Positions 43,098-51,502 of a DNA stretch of 64,000 nt are shown here, in pieces. The stretch is from Kibdelosporangium persicum (GTDB taxonomy: Bacteria > Actinomycetota > Actinomycetes > Mycobacteriales > Pseudonocardiaceae). Each line of letters opens with the position of its first letter. Within the stretch, counting starts at the first letter, position 1. The stretch spans positions 124,001 to 188,000 of the forward strand of contig NZ_JAAATY010000003.1 in NCBI RefSeq assembly GCF_013280595.1. Reading direction: 5' to 3'. The notes under the pieces are model-generated. The model had not been told where the DNA came from. It saw nothing but the letters and a program-made list of their open reading frames with translations, and searched no databases. The translations under genes and the position numbers were made by a program.

Positions 43098-43853
43098 ATG
43101 GATCTTCCGCTGCTGGAGTTCGACCCGGACGGCGACGGCATGTACTCGCCACGGCCGCCGCGCTTGTCGGAACCGTGGCCCGGGCGCGCGGTCATGTGCT
43201 TCTTCCACGAGCAGATCGCCGCCCTGCACGAGCAGGGCGCGGCCCGGCTGGCCGGGCATTTCTCCGTCGAGATGGGCGGTCACGGGATCTACGTCACCGA
43301 GGACTCCGCGGGCGAGCCCGTGGCCTTGTTCCACCCGACGGTCGGCGCACCGACCGCGGTGCACCATCTGGAGCGGGTCGTCGCCGCCGGTGTGCGGAGC
43401 ATCGTCGTCTGCGGTGGCACTGGAGCGCTCGTACCGCTCGCTGTGGGGCATGTGGTGGTGCCAAGTGGAGCGATCAGGGACGAAGGCACCTCGTTCCACT
43501 ACGCACCGCCCGCACCGCGGATCGACACCGCTCCGAGCGTGGTCAGTGCATTGACCGCATTGCTCGAGGAGCAATCCGTGCCCCATGCCGTCGGGCTGAG
43601 CTGGACGACCGACGCACCGTTCCGCGAGACACCCGCGATGGTCGCCGCTCGCCGGGACCAAGGCTGCCTTGTCGTCGACATGGAGGCATCCGCGTTGCTG
43701 GCCGCGGCCCGGTTCCGGAACGTGTCGCTCGGACTGCTGCTTTACGCGGGCGACGATCTGAGCGGCGCCGAGTGGGACAAACGCGACTGGACCGCCAGCG
43801 ACGCCCGCGCGAAGCTGCTGCCCCTCGCCATCGAGGCCACCGGCAGGATCTAG
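43098..43853 (+). CDS. Nucleoside phosphorylase-family protein (uridine/purine phosphorylase-like)
   Basis: 251 residues of the PNP_UDP_1 fold: VEMGGHGIYVTEDSAGEPV, GVRSIVVCGGTGALVPLAVG, VVVPSGAIRDEGTSFHYAPP and the purine/pyrimidine-site strand CLVVDMEASALLAAARFRNV with Met-Glu typical of the family. It should phosphorolytically cleave a nucleoside, but several family positions differ and the substrate is not clear. ATG 43098 is preferred over a GTG 14 codons upstream. It is divergent from sufR and stands alone. Confidence 0.8.
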   Translation: MDLPLLEFDPDGDGMYSPRPPRLSEPWPGRAVMCFFHEQIAALHEQGAARLAGHFSVEMGGHGIYVTEDSAGEPVALFHPTVGAPTAVHHLERVVAAGVRSIVVCGGTGALVPLAVGHVVVPSGAIRDEGTSFHYAPPAPRIDTAPSVVSALTALLEEQSVPHAVGLSWTTDAPFRETPAMVAARRDQGCLVVDMEASALLAAARFRNVSLGLLLYAGDDLSGAEWDKRDWTASDARAKLLPLAIEATGRI

Positions 43854-43972
43854 CGCACACGGGTTCGCGTCGAGTGCCTGCCACGTCCGGCGGCCGACGC
43901 CATGCCCACGTCGATCCGGGCCGCGGCCAGGTCCTCGTCGCTGAGCGAGAAGCACGGCGAGCCGAAGGGCAT
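43850..43972 (-). CDS. Possible 40-residue small protein
   Basis: An open frame from ATG 43972 that begins MPFGSPCFSLSDEDLAAARI and ends in a basic tail (GRGRHSTRTRVR). About 90 percent of its codons end in G or C, as in the neighbouring genes, which supports coding. The ribosome binding site is weak (TGGAATC). It overlaps the convergent phosphorylase gene by 4 bp. The rest of the 43854-44104 gap holds only the mptB promoter. Confidence 0.3.
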   Translation of the reverse strand: MPFGSPCFSLSDEDLAAARIDVGMASAAGRGRHSTRTRVR

Positions 43973-44091
43973 GCTGATTCCATGCGGATGTCGGCCCCGG
44001 CTGCTGTCGCGCGCGCTCACGGCCCCCGCGCCGAGGCGGTCACCAGGCAGCCGGGTTGAGGGTTCAGGCCTGGTGATCACGGTCCTGCCGA

Positions 44092-44097
44092 TACGCT
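44092..44097 (+). promoter_or_regulatory. -10-like hexamer of leaderless promoter for mptB
   Basis: TACGCT lies 7 nt before the first of three consecutive GTG codons (44105), consistent with a leaderless transcript and with that GTG as the start. Confidence 0.35.
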
Positions 44098-44104
44098 TCG
44101 GTCC

Positions 44105-45739
44105 GTGGTGGTGAGCGAACCTGCGCCGGTCGACGTTGCGGTTCCGGCTGTCGTGGCCAAACCGCCGCCGTTGGACGAGCAGGACTGCCGCCAGCTCGAC
44201 CTGATCCGCCGGTTCGGCACCATCGGCTCGCTGCTGCTGGTCTTCGGCTCGCTCGGCGCGGGCGCGCTGCCGATCTTCAACCCGCTGCCCAGCGTCCCGG
44301 TGCTCGGCCTGTTCGCCCGGATTCCCGCGGTCAGCCTGGGCGTCGGCACGCTCGGCATGGGCATGATCATCACCTCGTGGCTGCTGCTCGGCCGGTTCGC
44401 CAAGCCCGGCCGGTCCCGGCTGATCAGCCGGGCGCAGCTGAACCGCACGCTGATGATGTGGGGCGTGCCGCTGGTCTTCGCCATGCCGCTGTACTCCAAG
44501 GACGTCTACAGCTACCTGGCGCAGAGCTCGATCGTGTCGCTCGGGCTCGACCCGTACGAACTGGGTCCCGGCCAAGCGCTCGGCCAGGACCATCCGCTCA
44601 CCCGCGGTGTGTCGAACATGTGGCGCGACACGCCCGCGCCGTACGGTCCGCTCTTCCTCTACCTGGGCCACCTGCTCAACTCCGTCACCGGCAACCACGT
44701 GGTCACCGGCGTGATGACGCAGCGCCTGCTCGCGATCGTCGGCATCGCACTGTTCGTCTGGGCGTTGCCTCGGCTGGCGCGGCGCTTCGGCGTCCAGCCC
44801 GTCACCGCGTTGTGGTTCGGTGCCGCCAACCCCTTGGTGCTGTTCCACCTGGTCGGCGGCGTGCACAACGAGGCGCTGGCGATCGGCCTGATGATGGCCG
44901 GCATCGAGATCTCGCTGCGGTACCTGCCGAGGCCGGGTGACCCGCCGATCGCCTCGCCGCGCCGCGAGTGGACGTTCGTCCTGCTCGGCGTCGCGGTGAT
45001 CACGCTCGGCGCGGCCGTCAAACTCCCCGCGCTCGTGGCCGCCGCGTTCGTCGGCGTGCAGGTCACGCGCAGATGGAATGGCGGGGTTCCGCGCCTGTTC
45101 GCCGTCGGTGGGCTGTTCGTGGCGACCGCCGCCGTGACGATGACCGCGGCCTGTCTCGGCACCGGCCTCGGGTTCGGCTGGGTCGGCGCGCTGGACACGC
45201 CCAGCCTCGTCCGCAGCTGGATGTCGCCGATCTCCGAGCTGGGCAACCTCGGCGGCGTACTGGGCATCGTGCTCGGCCTGGGCAACCACACCACGGCCGT
45301 GCTGGAGATCTTCACCCTGCTCGGCTACGCCACCGCGGCCGTGATCACGCTCAAGATGATGTGGGACAGCCTGGGCGGCAGGCGCAGCGTGATGACGGGT
45401 CTCGGCGTCTCGCTGGCCGCGTTCCTCATCCTGCACCCGGCGATGCAACCCTGGTACCTGCTGTTCCCGGCCATCCCGCTGGCCGCGTCGCTGGCCGGGA
45501 CCAAACGGTTCCGCAACCTCGCGACCATGGGCTGCACGATCGCGTCGGTCCTGCTGCCGACCACCGGCGGGACGTTCGCGGGCCGCACCTACGTGATGGT
45601 CTTCGCCTACATCGCCGCGATCGTCGTGTTGCTCGCCCTGCTGTTCTGGCTGAACCGGAAGGTGCCGTTGCTGCGGCGCGAGGTGACCCGGGTCGCTCCT
45701 GCCGAGGGGCCCACAGACAGCGCGTCCGCCAACCCCTAG
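44105..45739 (+). CDS. mptB: MptB-like alpha-1,6-mannopyranosyltransferase, polyprenol-phosphate-mannose dependent
   Basis: 544 residues with about 12-13 membrane helices, a GT-C glycosyltransferase. YSKDVYSYLAQSSIVSLGLD after the third helix holds the acidic residue expected of the GT-C catalytic loop, and RDTPAPYGPLFLYLGHLLNS, AANPLVLFHLVGGVHNEALA and ILHPAMQPWYLLFPAIPLA are conserved in the MptA/MptB family. It acts on the outer membrane face, building the mannan core of lipomannan-like glycolipids. The order mptB, ABC pair, ctaA next to suf is the same as in mycobacteria, which supports the assignment. Confidence 0.85.
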   Translation: MVVSEPAPVDVAVPAVVAKPPPLDEQDCRQLDLIRRFGTIGSLLLVFGSLGAGALPIFNPLPSVPVLGLFARIPAVSLGVGTLGMGMIITSWLLLGRFAKPGRSRLISRAQLNRTLMMWGVPLVFAMPLYSKDVYSYLAQSSIVSLGLDPYELGPGQALGQDHPLTRGVSNMWRDTPAPYGPLFLYLGHLLNSVTGNHVVTGVMTQRLLAIVGIALFVWALPRLARRFGVQPVTALWFGAANPLVLFHLVGGVHNEALAIGLMMAGIEISLRYLPRPGDPPIASPRREWTFVLLGVAVITLGAAVKLPALVAAAFVGVQVTRRWNGGVPRLFAVGGLFVATAAVTMTAACLGTGLGFGWVGALDTPSLVRSWMSPISELGNLGGVLGIVLGLGNHTTAVLEIFTLLGYATAAVITLKMMWDSLGGRRSVMTGLGVSLAAFLILHPAMQPWYLLFPAIPLAASLAGTKRFRNLATMGCTIASVLLPTTGGTFAGRTYVMVFAYIAAIVVLLALLFWLNRKVPLLRREVTRVAPAEGPTDSASANP

Positions 45740-45750
45740 GCTCTCCGGTT

Positions 45751-46686
45751 GTGAGCGCGTCCGAAACCCGTCCTGCCGTCGAGGTGTCGGGACTGGTCAA
45801 GCGCTACGGCTCGACCACCGCGGTCGACGGCCTGGAGCTCCGGCTGGCCCACGGCAAGGTCCTCGCGCTGCTCGGGCCGAACGGCGCGGGCAAGACCACG
45901 ACCGTCGAGGTGTGCGAGGGATTCCTGCGCCCGGACGCCGGCCGTGTCCGGGTACTGGGCCTGGATCCGCACGCCGACAGCGGCGAACTGCGGCCGCGGA
46001 TCGGCGTGATGCCGCAGGGCGGCGGGGCTTATCCCGGCGTGCGCGCGGGCGAGATGCTCAAGCTGGTCGCGTCGTGCGCGGCGAATCCCCTCAAGCCCGA
46101 CTGGCTGCTGGACGTGCTCGGCCTGACCAACGTCCTGAAGACCCCGTACAAGCGGTTGTCCGGCGGGCAGCAGCAGCGGTTGTCGCTCGCGTGCGCGTTG
46201 GTCGGGCGTCCTGAGCTGGTGTTCCTCGACGAGCCGACGTCCGGCATGGACCCGCAGGCGCGCCGCCTGGTGTGGGACATGGTGGCCGCGCTGCGGGCGG
46301 ACGGCGTGAGTGTGCTGCTGACCACGCACCTGATGGAAGAGGCCGAGACACTCGCCGACCACGTGGTGATCGTCGACCACGGCCGGGTCGTCGCCGAGGG
46401 CAGCCCGGCCCAGCTGACCACCGAGGACCCCGACTGCCAGCAGCTGCGTTTCAAGGCCCGGGCCGGGCTGGACACCTCACTGCTGACCGCCGCGTTGCCC
46501 GAAGGGTGCCACGTCGCCGAGGCCGCTTCGGGTACATACATCGTCACCGGCCGCGTCGACCCGCAGGTAGTCTCCACGGTGACGGCCTGGTGCGCCCAGC
46601 AGGGAGTGCTGGCCGAGGAACTGCACGTCGGCCGCCGCAGCCTGGAGGACGTGTTCCTCGAACTGACCGGACGGGAGTTGCGTTGA
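45751..46686 (+). CDS. ABC transporter ATP-binding protein (export type)
   Basis: 311 residues. Walker A GPNGAGKTTT, signature LSGGQQQRLSLACALVG, Walker B LVFLDEPTSGMDPQ and the H-loop LLTTHLMEE are intact; about 85 residues follow the nucleotide-binding domain, as in DrrA/NatA-type exporters. The GTG at 45751 is preceded by a TAGGCT hexamer (45737-45742) eight bases away, overlapping the mptB stop. The permease follows by a TTGA overlap. The transported substrate is unknown; conserved linkage to ctaA and mptB suggests envelope or heme/copper-related export. Confidence 0.9.
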   Translation: MSASETRPAVEVSGLVKRYGSTTAVDGLELRLAHGKVLALLGPNGAGKTTTVEVCEGFLRPDAGRVRVLGLDPHADSGELRPRIGVMPQGGGAYPGVRAGEMLKLVASCAANPLKPDWLLDVLGLTNVLKTPYKRLSGGQQQRLSLACALVGRPELVFLDEPTSGMDPQARRLVWDMVAALRADGVSVLLTTHLMEEAETLADHVVIVDHGRVVAEGSPAQLTTEDPDCQQLRFKARAGLDTSLLTAALPEGCHVAEAASGTYIVTGRVDPQVVSTVTAWCAQQGVLAEELHVGRRSLEDVFLELTGRELR

Positions 46687-47486
46687 CGGCCACAGCCGCG
46701 TCCAACGGAGTCAACTCACGATTCCCCGCCGGCACGTTCCGCCCCGCACCCGGCGCCGGGAGCAAACCGCGCATGCTGCTCGCGCACGCGCGCACCGAGA
46801 CCAGGCTGACGCTGCGCAACGGTGAGCAGATCCTGCTCACCCTGCTCATCCCGATCGCCTTGCTGGCCGGGTTCACCCTGATCGACATCATCTCGCTGCC
46901 CGAACCACGGGTGGACTCGGTGGTGCCGCGGATCTTCGCCCTGGCCGTGATGTCGTCCGCGTTCACCGGGCAGGCCATCGCGCTCGGCTTCGACCGGCGC
47001 TACGGCGTGCTCAAACGGCTCGCGGCGACCGCGCTCCCCCGCTGGATGCTGGTCGGCGGCCGGGTCCTGGCCGGGTTGACCGTCGTGGCGATCCAGCTGG
47101 TCGTGCTCGGTGTCCTCGCGATCGCACTCGGTTGGTCGCCGTCATTGCCCGGAGTGTTGTGGAGCATTGCGCTCGGCGTGCTCGGTGCATTGACGTTCGG
47201 CGCACTCGGTGTCCTGCTCGGCGGAACGCTCCGGGCGGAGCTGGTGCTGGCGCTGGCGAACATCATCTGGTTCGTGCTGCTGCTGGCCGGCGGGATCATC
47301 GTGCGGGCGGAGTCGATGCCGTCCGGCGTCGCCACCATCGTCGAACTGCTTCCGTCGGGCGCGCTGACCGAAGGCATGCACCAGGCCCTCAACGGTGCGG
47401 GGCCGGGCTGGCAGCCCGTGCTCGTGCTGGTCGTGTGGGGTGTGCTGGCCTCGGTAGTGGCCGGGCGCACAACTCGGCTGACCTGA
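46683..47486 (+). CDS. ABC transporter permease (ABC-2 type)
   Basis: 267 residues with six helices in the ABC-2 arrangement: ILLTLLIPIALLAGFTLIDI, an ALAVMSSAFTGQAIALGFDR segment followed by RYGVLKRLAATALPRW, then GVLAIALGW, LGALTFGALGVLLGGTL, IIWFVLLLAGGIIV and a last C-terminal helix. It begins with TTG at 46683 (GGGAG upstream), overlapping the TGA of the ATPase gene, so subunits are produced together as a homodimeric-permease exporter. Confidence 0.88.
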   Translation: MTATAASNGVNSRFPAGTFRPAPGAGSKPRMLLAHARTETRLTLRNGEQILLTLLIPIALLAGFTLIDIISLPEPRVDSVVPRIFALAVMSSAFTGQAIALGFDRRYGVLKRLAATALPRWMLVGGRVLAGLTVVAIQLVVLGVLAIALGWSPSLPGVLWSIALGVLGALTFGALGVLLGGTLRAELVLALANIIWFVLLLAGGIIVRAESMPSGVATIVELLPSGALTEGMHQALNGAGPGWQPVLVLVVWGVLASVVAGRTTRLT

Positions 47487-47511
47487 TGTCGATCACTCGG
47501 CACGCTACACA

Positions 47512-47517
47512 TACCAT
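47512..47517 (+). promoter_or_regulatory. -10-like hexamer of leaderless promoter for ctaA
   Basis: TACCAT lies 6 nt before the ctaA GTG at 47524; no ribosome binding site is visible. Confidence 0.35.
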
Positions 47518-47523
47518 CGGACG

Positions 47524-48459
47524 GTGCTGAAGCAGCGGATCGTCCAGTGGCAGTATGGCTTCGCCATCGCCGCGGTGGTCGCCAACGTCTGTATCGCGAT
47601 CACCGGCTCGGTCGTCCGGGTCACCGGCTCCGGCCTCGGCTGCACCGAATGGCCGAACTGCCTGCCCGGCAGCATGGTGCCGGTCGAGCACCCCGAGCTG
47701 AGCATGTTCCACCAGTGGATCGAGTACGGCAACCGGATGCTGTCCGGTGTCGTCGGCATCATCGGCGGACTGTGCTTCCTGGCCGCGTGGCTCTCGCGAC
47801 CGCACCGGCGCCGCGTGCTGTGGCTGTCGGCGGCGATGCTCGGCGGCGTGGTCGTCCAGGCGATCATCGGCGGCATCACCGTCCAAACCGGTCTGCTGTG
47901 GTGGACCGTGGCCATCCACATGGTCGTGTCGCCCGTCCTGGCCTGGTTCGCCGTGATGCTCGTGCGGTCGTTGCGCGAAAGCGACGCACCGCCACGGCCG
48001 CGTACCCATCCACTGATCCCACGTCTGCTCGTCGCGCAGACGGTCGTGCTCGTCGGCATGCTCGTCGCAGGAACCATGGTCACGGGCGCGGGACCGCACG
48101 CCGGTGACAAGGACGTCGCGCGGCTGGGCCTGCCGGTCGCGACGCTCGCGCACGTCCACGCCGCGTTCCTGTACGTGTTCCTGGCGCTGCTGGCCACTGT
48201 CGGTTACCTGCTCTGGCGCGGACCGGCGCCCCGTGACGTCCGGAAGCGGTACTTCGTCCTGCTCGGCGTGGTGCTCGCGCAAGGCACGCTGGGGTTCGTG
48301 CAGTACTTCACCGGCGTGCCGAGTGTGCTGGTCGTCCTGCACGTGTTCGGCGCGATGGTGGTGACGGTCGCGATGGCGTCGTTGTGGGCATGGAGCCGCG
48401 AACGACCGGCCACTGTGGAAGCCGGCCACCACGATCAGTTCGCCGCCGCTTCGCTCTGA
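47524..48459 (+). CDS. ctaA: Heme A synthase
   Basis: 311 residues with eight helices. The first extracytoplasmic loop has the Cys pair in GLGCTEWPNCLPG (Cys40, Cys46), and the heme-ligand histidines are in FHQWIEYGNRM, TVAIHMVVSP, LAHVHAAFLY and VLHVFGAMVV. It converts heme O to heme A for cytochrome aa3 oxidase; heme O comes from CtaB encoded at 57683-58615. GTG start at 47524. It lies between the ABC exporter and a desaturase gene. Confidence 0.93.
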   Translation: MLKQRIVQWQYGFAIAAVVANVCIAITGSVVRVTGSGLGCTEWPNCLPGSMVPVEHPELSMFHQWIEYGNRMLSGVVGIIGGLCFLAAWLSRPHRRRVLWLSAAMLGGVVVQAIIGGITVQTGLLWWTVAIHMVVSPVLAWFAVMLVRSLRESDAPPRPRTHPLIPRLLVAQTVVLVGMLVAGTMVTGAGPHAGDKDVARLGLPVATLAHVHAAFLYVFLALLATVGYLLWRGPAPRDVRKRYFVLLGVVLAQGTLGFVQYFTGVPSVLVVLHVFGAMVVTVAMASLWAWSRERPATVEAGHHDQFAAASL

Positions 48460-48486
48460 CACTATCTTCACGTCACTGGCAGCGCA

Positions 48487-48492
48487 TAATGT
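48487..48492 (+). promoter_or_regulatory. -10-like hexamer of leaderless promoter for desaturase
   Basis: TAATGT lies 7 nt before the GTG at 48500 and is close to the consensus TATAAT pattern at its first three bases. Confidence 0.4.
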
Positions 48493-48499
48493 CTGGATT

Positions 48500-49423
48500 G
48501 TGACGACGACCGTATCGGGACCGGCTCCTCTTCTCGGCGAACGCCGTACCGTCGGCCAACAACTGGTCCTCAAGCTGTTCCTCCTGGTGCCGTTCGCGGC
48601 ACTGATCGCAGCCGTGCCACTGGCATGGGGCTGGGGTCTGTCCGTTCTCGACCTCGTGCTGGCCGCGGTGATGTACGTGATCGCCACCCTCGGCGTGACC
48701 GTCGGTTATCACCGGTACTTCACGCACGGCGCGTTCAAGGCCAACCGTGCCCTGCGTATCGCACTCGGCATCGCGGGAAGCTTCGCGGTGCAGGGGTCGG
48801 TCATCTTCTGGGTCGCCAGTCACCGGAGACATCACGCCTACGCCGACCGCGAGGGCGACCCGCACTCGCCATGGCTGTTCGGCACGTCGCCCGGTGCGCT
48901 GCTGAAGGGCTTCTGGCACGCGCACATGGGCTGGATGTTCTCCCGCGAGGTCACCAACTACGAGCGGTTCGCTCCCGACCTGCTGCGTGACAAGGACATC
49001 CAGCTGGTGCACAGGCTGTTCGGCGTGTGGACGGTCGGCAGCCTCGTGCTGCCCGCGCTGCTGGGCGGACTGATCAGCTGGTCGTGGTGGGGCGCGCTGA
49101 CCGCGTTCTTCTGGGCCGGGCTGGTGCGGATCGCCTTCCTGCACCACGTGACGTGGTCGGTCAACTCGATCTGCCACATGGTCGGCTCCCGGCCGTTCGC
49201 CAGCCGGGACAAGGCCGCGAACTTCTGGCCGCTGGCGATCCTGTCGATGGGCGAGTCCTGGCACAACTCGCACCACGCCGATCCGACGTGCGCCCGGCAC
49301 GGCGTCCTGCGTGGCCAGATCGACATCTCGGCCCGGCTGATCTGGATCTTCGAGAAGCTCGGCTGGGCGTGGGACGTGCGCTGGCCCACCGCCGAACGCC
49401 TGGCGCGCAAACGGGTCAGGTGA
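48500..49423 (+). CDS. Membrane acyl-CoA (stearoyl, delta-9) desaturase
   Basis: 307 residues. The three histidine boxes of the membrane desaturases are HRYFTH (71-76), HRRHH (108-112) and HNSHH (255-259), holding the di-iron centre; four membrane helices surround them. It introduces a double bond into a saturated acyl-CoA using a reductase/electron carrier encoded elsewhere. GTG start at 48500, 40 bp after ctaA, with its own possible promoter. Length and boxes are typical of the actinomycete DesA3-like class. Confidence 0.9.
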   Translation: MTTTVSGPAPLLGERRTVGQQLVLKLFLLVPFAALIAAVPLAWGWGLSVLDLVLAAVMYVIATLGVTVGYHRYFTHGAFKANRALRIALGIAGSFAVQGSVIFWVASHRRHHAYADREGDPHSPWLFGTSPGALLKGFWHAHMGWMFSREVTNYERFAPDLLRDKDIQLVHRLFGVWTVGSLVLPALLGGLISWSWWGALTAFFWAGLVRIAFLHHVTWSVNSICHMVGSRPFASRDKAANFWPLAILSMGESWHNSHHADPTCARHGVLRGQIDISARLIWIFEKLGWAWDVRWPTAERLARKRVR

Positions 49424-49438
49424 GGTGATCCGCGTGCG

Positions 49439-50206
49439 TCATGGCAGCAGCGGTTCCCGGGGAACCGCCTGACGAGCCCTGGCCAGCAGGCCGGCCAGAT
49501 CGGGGTCCGGCGCGAAGGTGACGTCGTCGATCGACGCCAGCGGCGTCGGACCTCCGATCGCATTGCTCCGGAACGCACCCCGGAACGCACCGAGGTCCGA
49601 GAGGCGCACCTCGCGGCGCTCGTCGGGGACACCGATCGCCCGCAGGCCCCGGCGCAGCAGCGTCATCTCCACGCCGGGCAACGCGGGCGCGTCCGGCCAG
49701 ATGATCCTCTCGCCGTCGTGGAAGCCGACGTTCCAGACCGACCCTTCGGAGACCCGGCCGTCCTCGTCGACGAACAGGACGTCGTCGTAACCGGCTTGCT
49801 GCGCCAGCCGGACCTCGTGGAACAGGCTGAACGTCCCGACGTGCTTCACCTCCGGCAGGTAGCGGCCGAACACGCTCGACCGCACCCGGGGCGGCGTCGG
49901 CTGACCAACGCGCATCGGCCGCACTTTGACCATGACGTCCGGCTGGTCCAGCCCTACCAACCGGTCGGCGGACACGTTCCGGGTGAAAACGGTGACCCGC
50001 ACGTTCGCGGGCAGCTCGTGGCCTTGGACCGCCGCATGGACACGTTCGCGGACCATGCCGCCGTCGATCCCGTGACCGAAGACAATGCGTGCGTCCCGGT
50101 CGAGGCGCTCGAGGTGCAGTTCGAGGCCACGCACGCCGTCCGGGTACACCGCCATGGACGTGAAGTGGCCGTAGTTGACGAACGCGATCGTCTCCAGGTC
50201 CTCCAT
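49439..50206 (-). CDS. Class IV aminotransferase-like protein (BCAT / ADC lyase fold)
   Basis: 255 residues of the PLP fold type IV family. YGHFTSMAVYPDGVRGLELH, LERLDRDARIVFG, VLFVDEDGRVSEGSVWNVGF (the PLP-phosphate-binding Glu/Ser region) and PGVEMTLLRRG are present. The expected PLP lysine follows in VKHVGTFSLFHEVRLAQ. It may be a 4-amino-4-deoxychorismate lyase, D-amino acid or branched-chain aminotransferase; the sequence does not decide. ATG 50206 was chosen; upstream codons show no similarity. Confidence 0.8.
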   Translation of the reverse strand: MEDLETIAFVNYGHFTSMAVYPDGVRGLELHLERLDRDARIVFGHGIDGGMVRERVHAAVQGHELPANVRVTVFTRNVSADRLVGLDQPDVMVKVRPMRVGQPTPPRVRSSVFGRYLPEVKHVGTFSLFHEVRLAQQAGYDDVLFVDEDGRVSEGSVWNVGFHDGERIIWPDAPALPGVEMTLLRRGLRAIGVPDERREVRLSDLGAFRGAFRSNAIGGPTPLASIDDVTFAPDPDLAGLLARARQAVPREPLLP

Positions 50207-50302
50207 AGGATGATCATCAATGTCGGACAGCGGCGGAACAAGCCCCACTGTGGTGTGGTTGGTCCCAACGGGAACGAGAACTCGAGTCAAGGGAGGCGCT
50301 GC

Positions 50303-51265
50303 GTGCCGAAGGCAGTACGGGTGCGGCAGACCGGCGGGCCGGAAGCCCTGGAACTGGTCGACGTGGACGTTCCGGCGCCCGGTGAGGGCGAGATCGCCGT
50401 CGACGTCCAGGCGGCGGGCGTCAACTACATCGACACGTACCACCGTTCGGGCATGTACCCGATGGAGACGCCGTTCGGGATCGGTCTGGAAGGCGCGGGG
50501 GTCGTCACCGCGGTCGGGTCAGGTGTCACCGACCATGCGGTCGGCGACCGTGTCTCCTGGTACTCGGTGCAGGGCAGCTACGCCGAGAAGCTCGTGCTGC
50601 CCGCGGCGAGCGCCATCCCCGTCCCCGACGGCGTCCCGGCGGACACCGCGGCCGCTTTGCTCTTGCAGGGCGTGACCGCGCATTACCTGGTCACGTCCAC
50701 GTATGCGGTTCAGGAAGGCGACCCGATTCTGGTGCACGCGGCAGCCGGTGGCGTCGGCCTGCTGCTCGTGCAGCTCGCGAAGGCGCGCGGGGCTCGCGTG
50801 CTGGCGACCGTGTCCACTCCGGAGAAGGAAGAACTCGCGCGCGAAGCGGGCGCGGACGAGGTCGTGCGCTACGACAACTTCGAGCAGGCCGCCAACGAGT
50901 TCACCAACGGCGAGGGCATGGCCGCCGTCTACGACGGCGTCGGCAAGACGACGTTCGACGGCAGCCTGGCCAGCGTGCGGCGGCGCGGCTTTCTCGTGCT
51001 GTTCGGCGCGTCCAGCGGAGCGGTCCCGCCGGTCGACCCGCAGCGTCTCAACGCACAGGGCTCGATCTACCTGACCCGGCCGACCAGCCGCGACTACTCC
51101 AGCCCGGAGGAAGTCCGTTGGCGCACAAGCGAACTGTTCGACGCGGTGCTCGCGGGCAAGCTGTCGGTCCGGATCGGCGGCCGCTACCCGCTCAGCGAAG
51201 CCCGCAAGGCCCATGAAGACCTGCAGGGCCGCAGGACAACCGGCAAACTCCTGCTGATCCCCTGA
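50303..51265 (+). CDS. Quinone oxidoreductase (zinc-free MDR family, QOR)
   Basis: 320 residues. GVNYIDTYHRSGMYP at the N-terminus, GLEGAGVV, the NADPH-binding AAAGGVGLLLVQLAKARG and RPTSRDYSSPEEVRWRTSEL are those of NADPH:quinone oxidoreductase (Zta1/QorA type). No zinc ligands are seen. It reduces quinones or other electrophiles. GTG 50303 lies six bases after GGGAGG. Divergent from the aminotransferase gene. A GATGATCATC palindrome (50209-50218) lies in the shared promoter region. Confidence 0.9.
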   Translation: MPKAVRVRQTGGPEALELVDVDVPAPGEGEIAVDVQAAGVNYIDTYHRSGMYPMETPFGIGLEGAGVVTAVGSGVTDHAVGDRVSWYSVQGSYAEKLVLPAASAIPVPDGVPADTAAALLLQGVTAHYLVTSTYAVQEGDPILVHAAAGGVGLLLVQLAKARGARVLATVSTPEKEELAREAGADEVVRYDNFEQAANEFTNGEGMAAVYDGVGKTTFDGSLASVRRRGFLVLFGASSGAVPPVDPQRLNAQGSIYLTRPTSRDYSSPEEVRWRTSELFDAVLAGKLSVRIGGRYPLSEARKAHEDLQGRRTTGKLLLIP

Positions 51266-51502
51266 TCCCCTGATCGACGGCGGGCCTCCGGCCCCCGGAA
51301 TCCAGCGTACTGAGCAGCACCGACAGAAAACGGCGAAGCCCAGGTCACCCCAGGCGACCCGGTGAATTGTCGGTGGTCATCGGTACGCTGGATCTCGGGG
51401 GGCCGAAGGGCGCGCTGACCAAGATCATCCGAACGGTGACCCGGCCGAGCGCGGCGACCGGACACTGTGGACCGGCGAGAATCCTGGTGCCCAGGCCGTG
51501 TT

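Noticed and set aside
51266-51502. Possible gene remnant between the quinone reductase and MerR gene
   Set aside because: No frame shows family similarity or a credible start, and no repeats or insertion-sequence ends are present.
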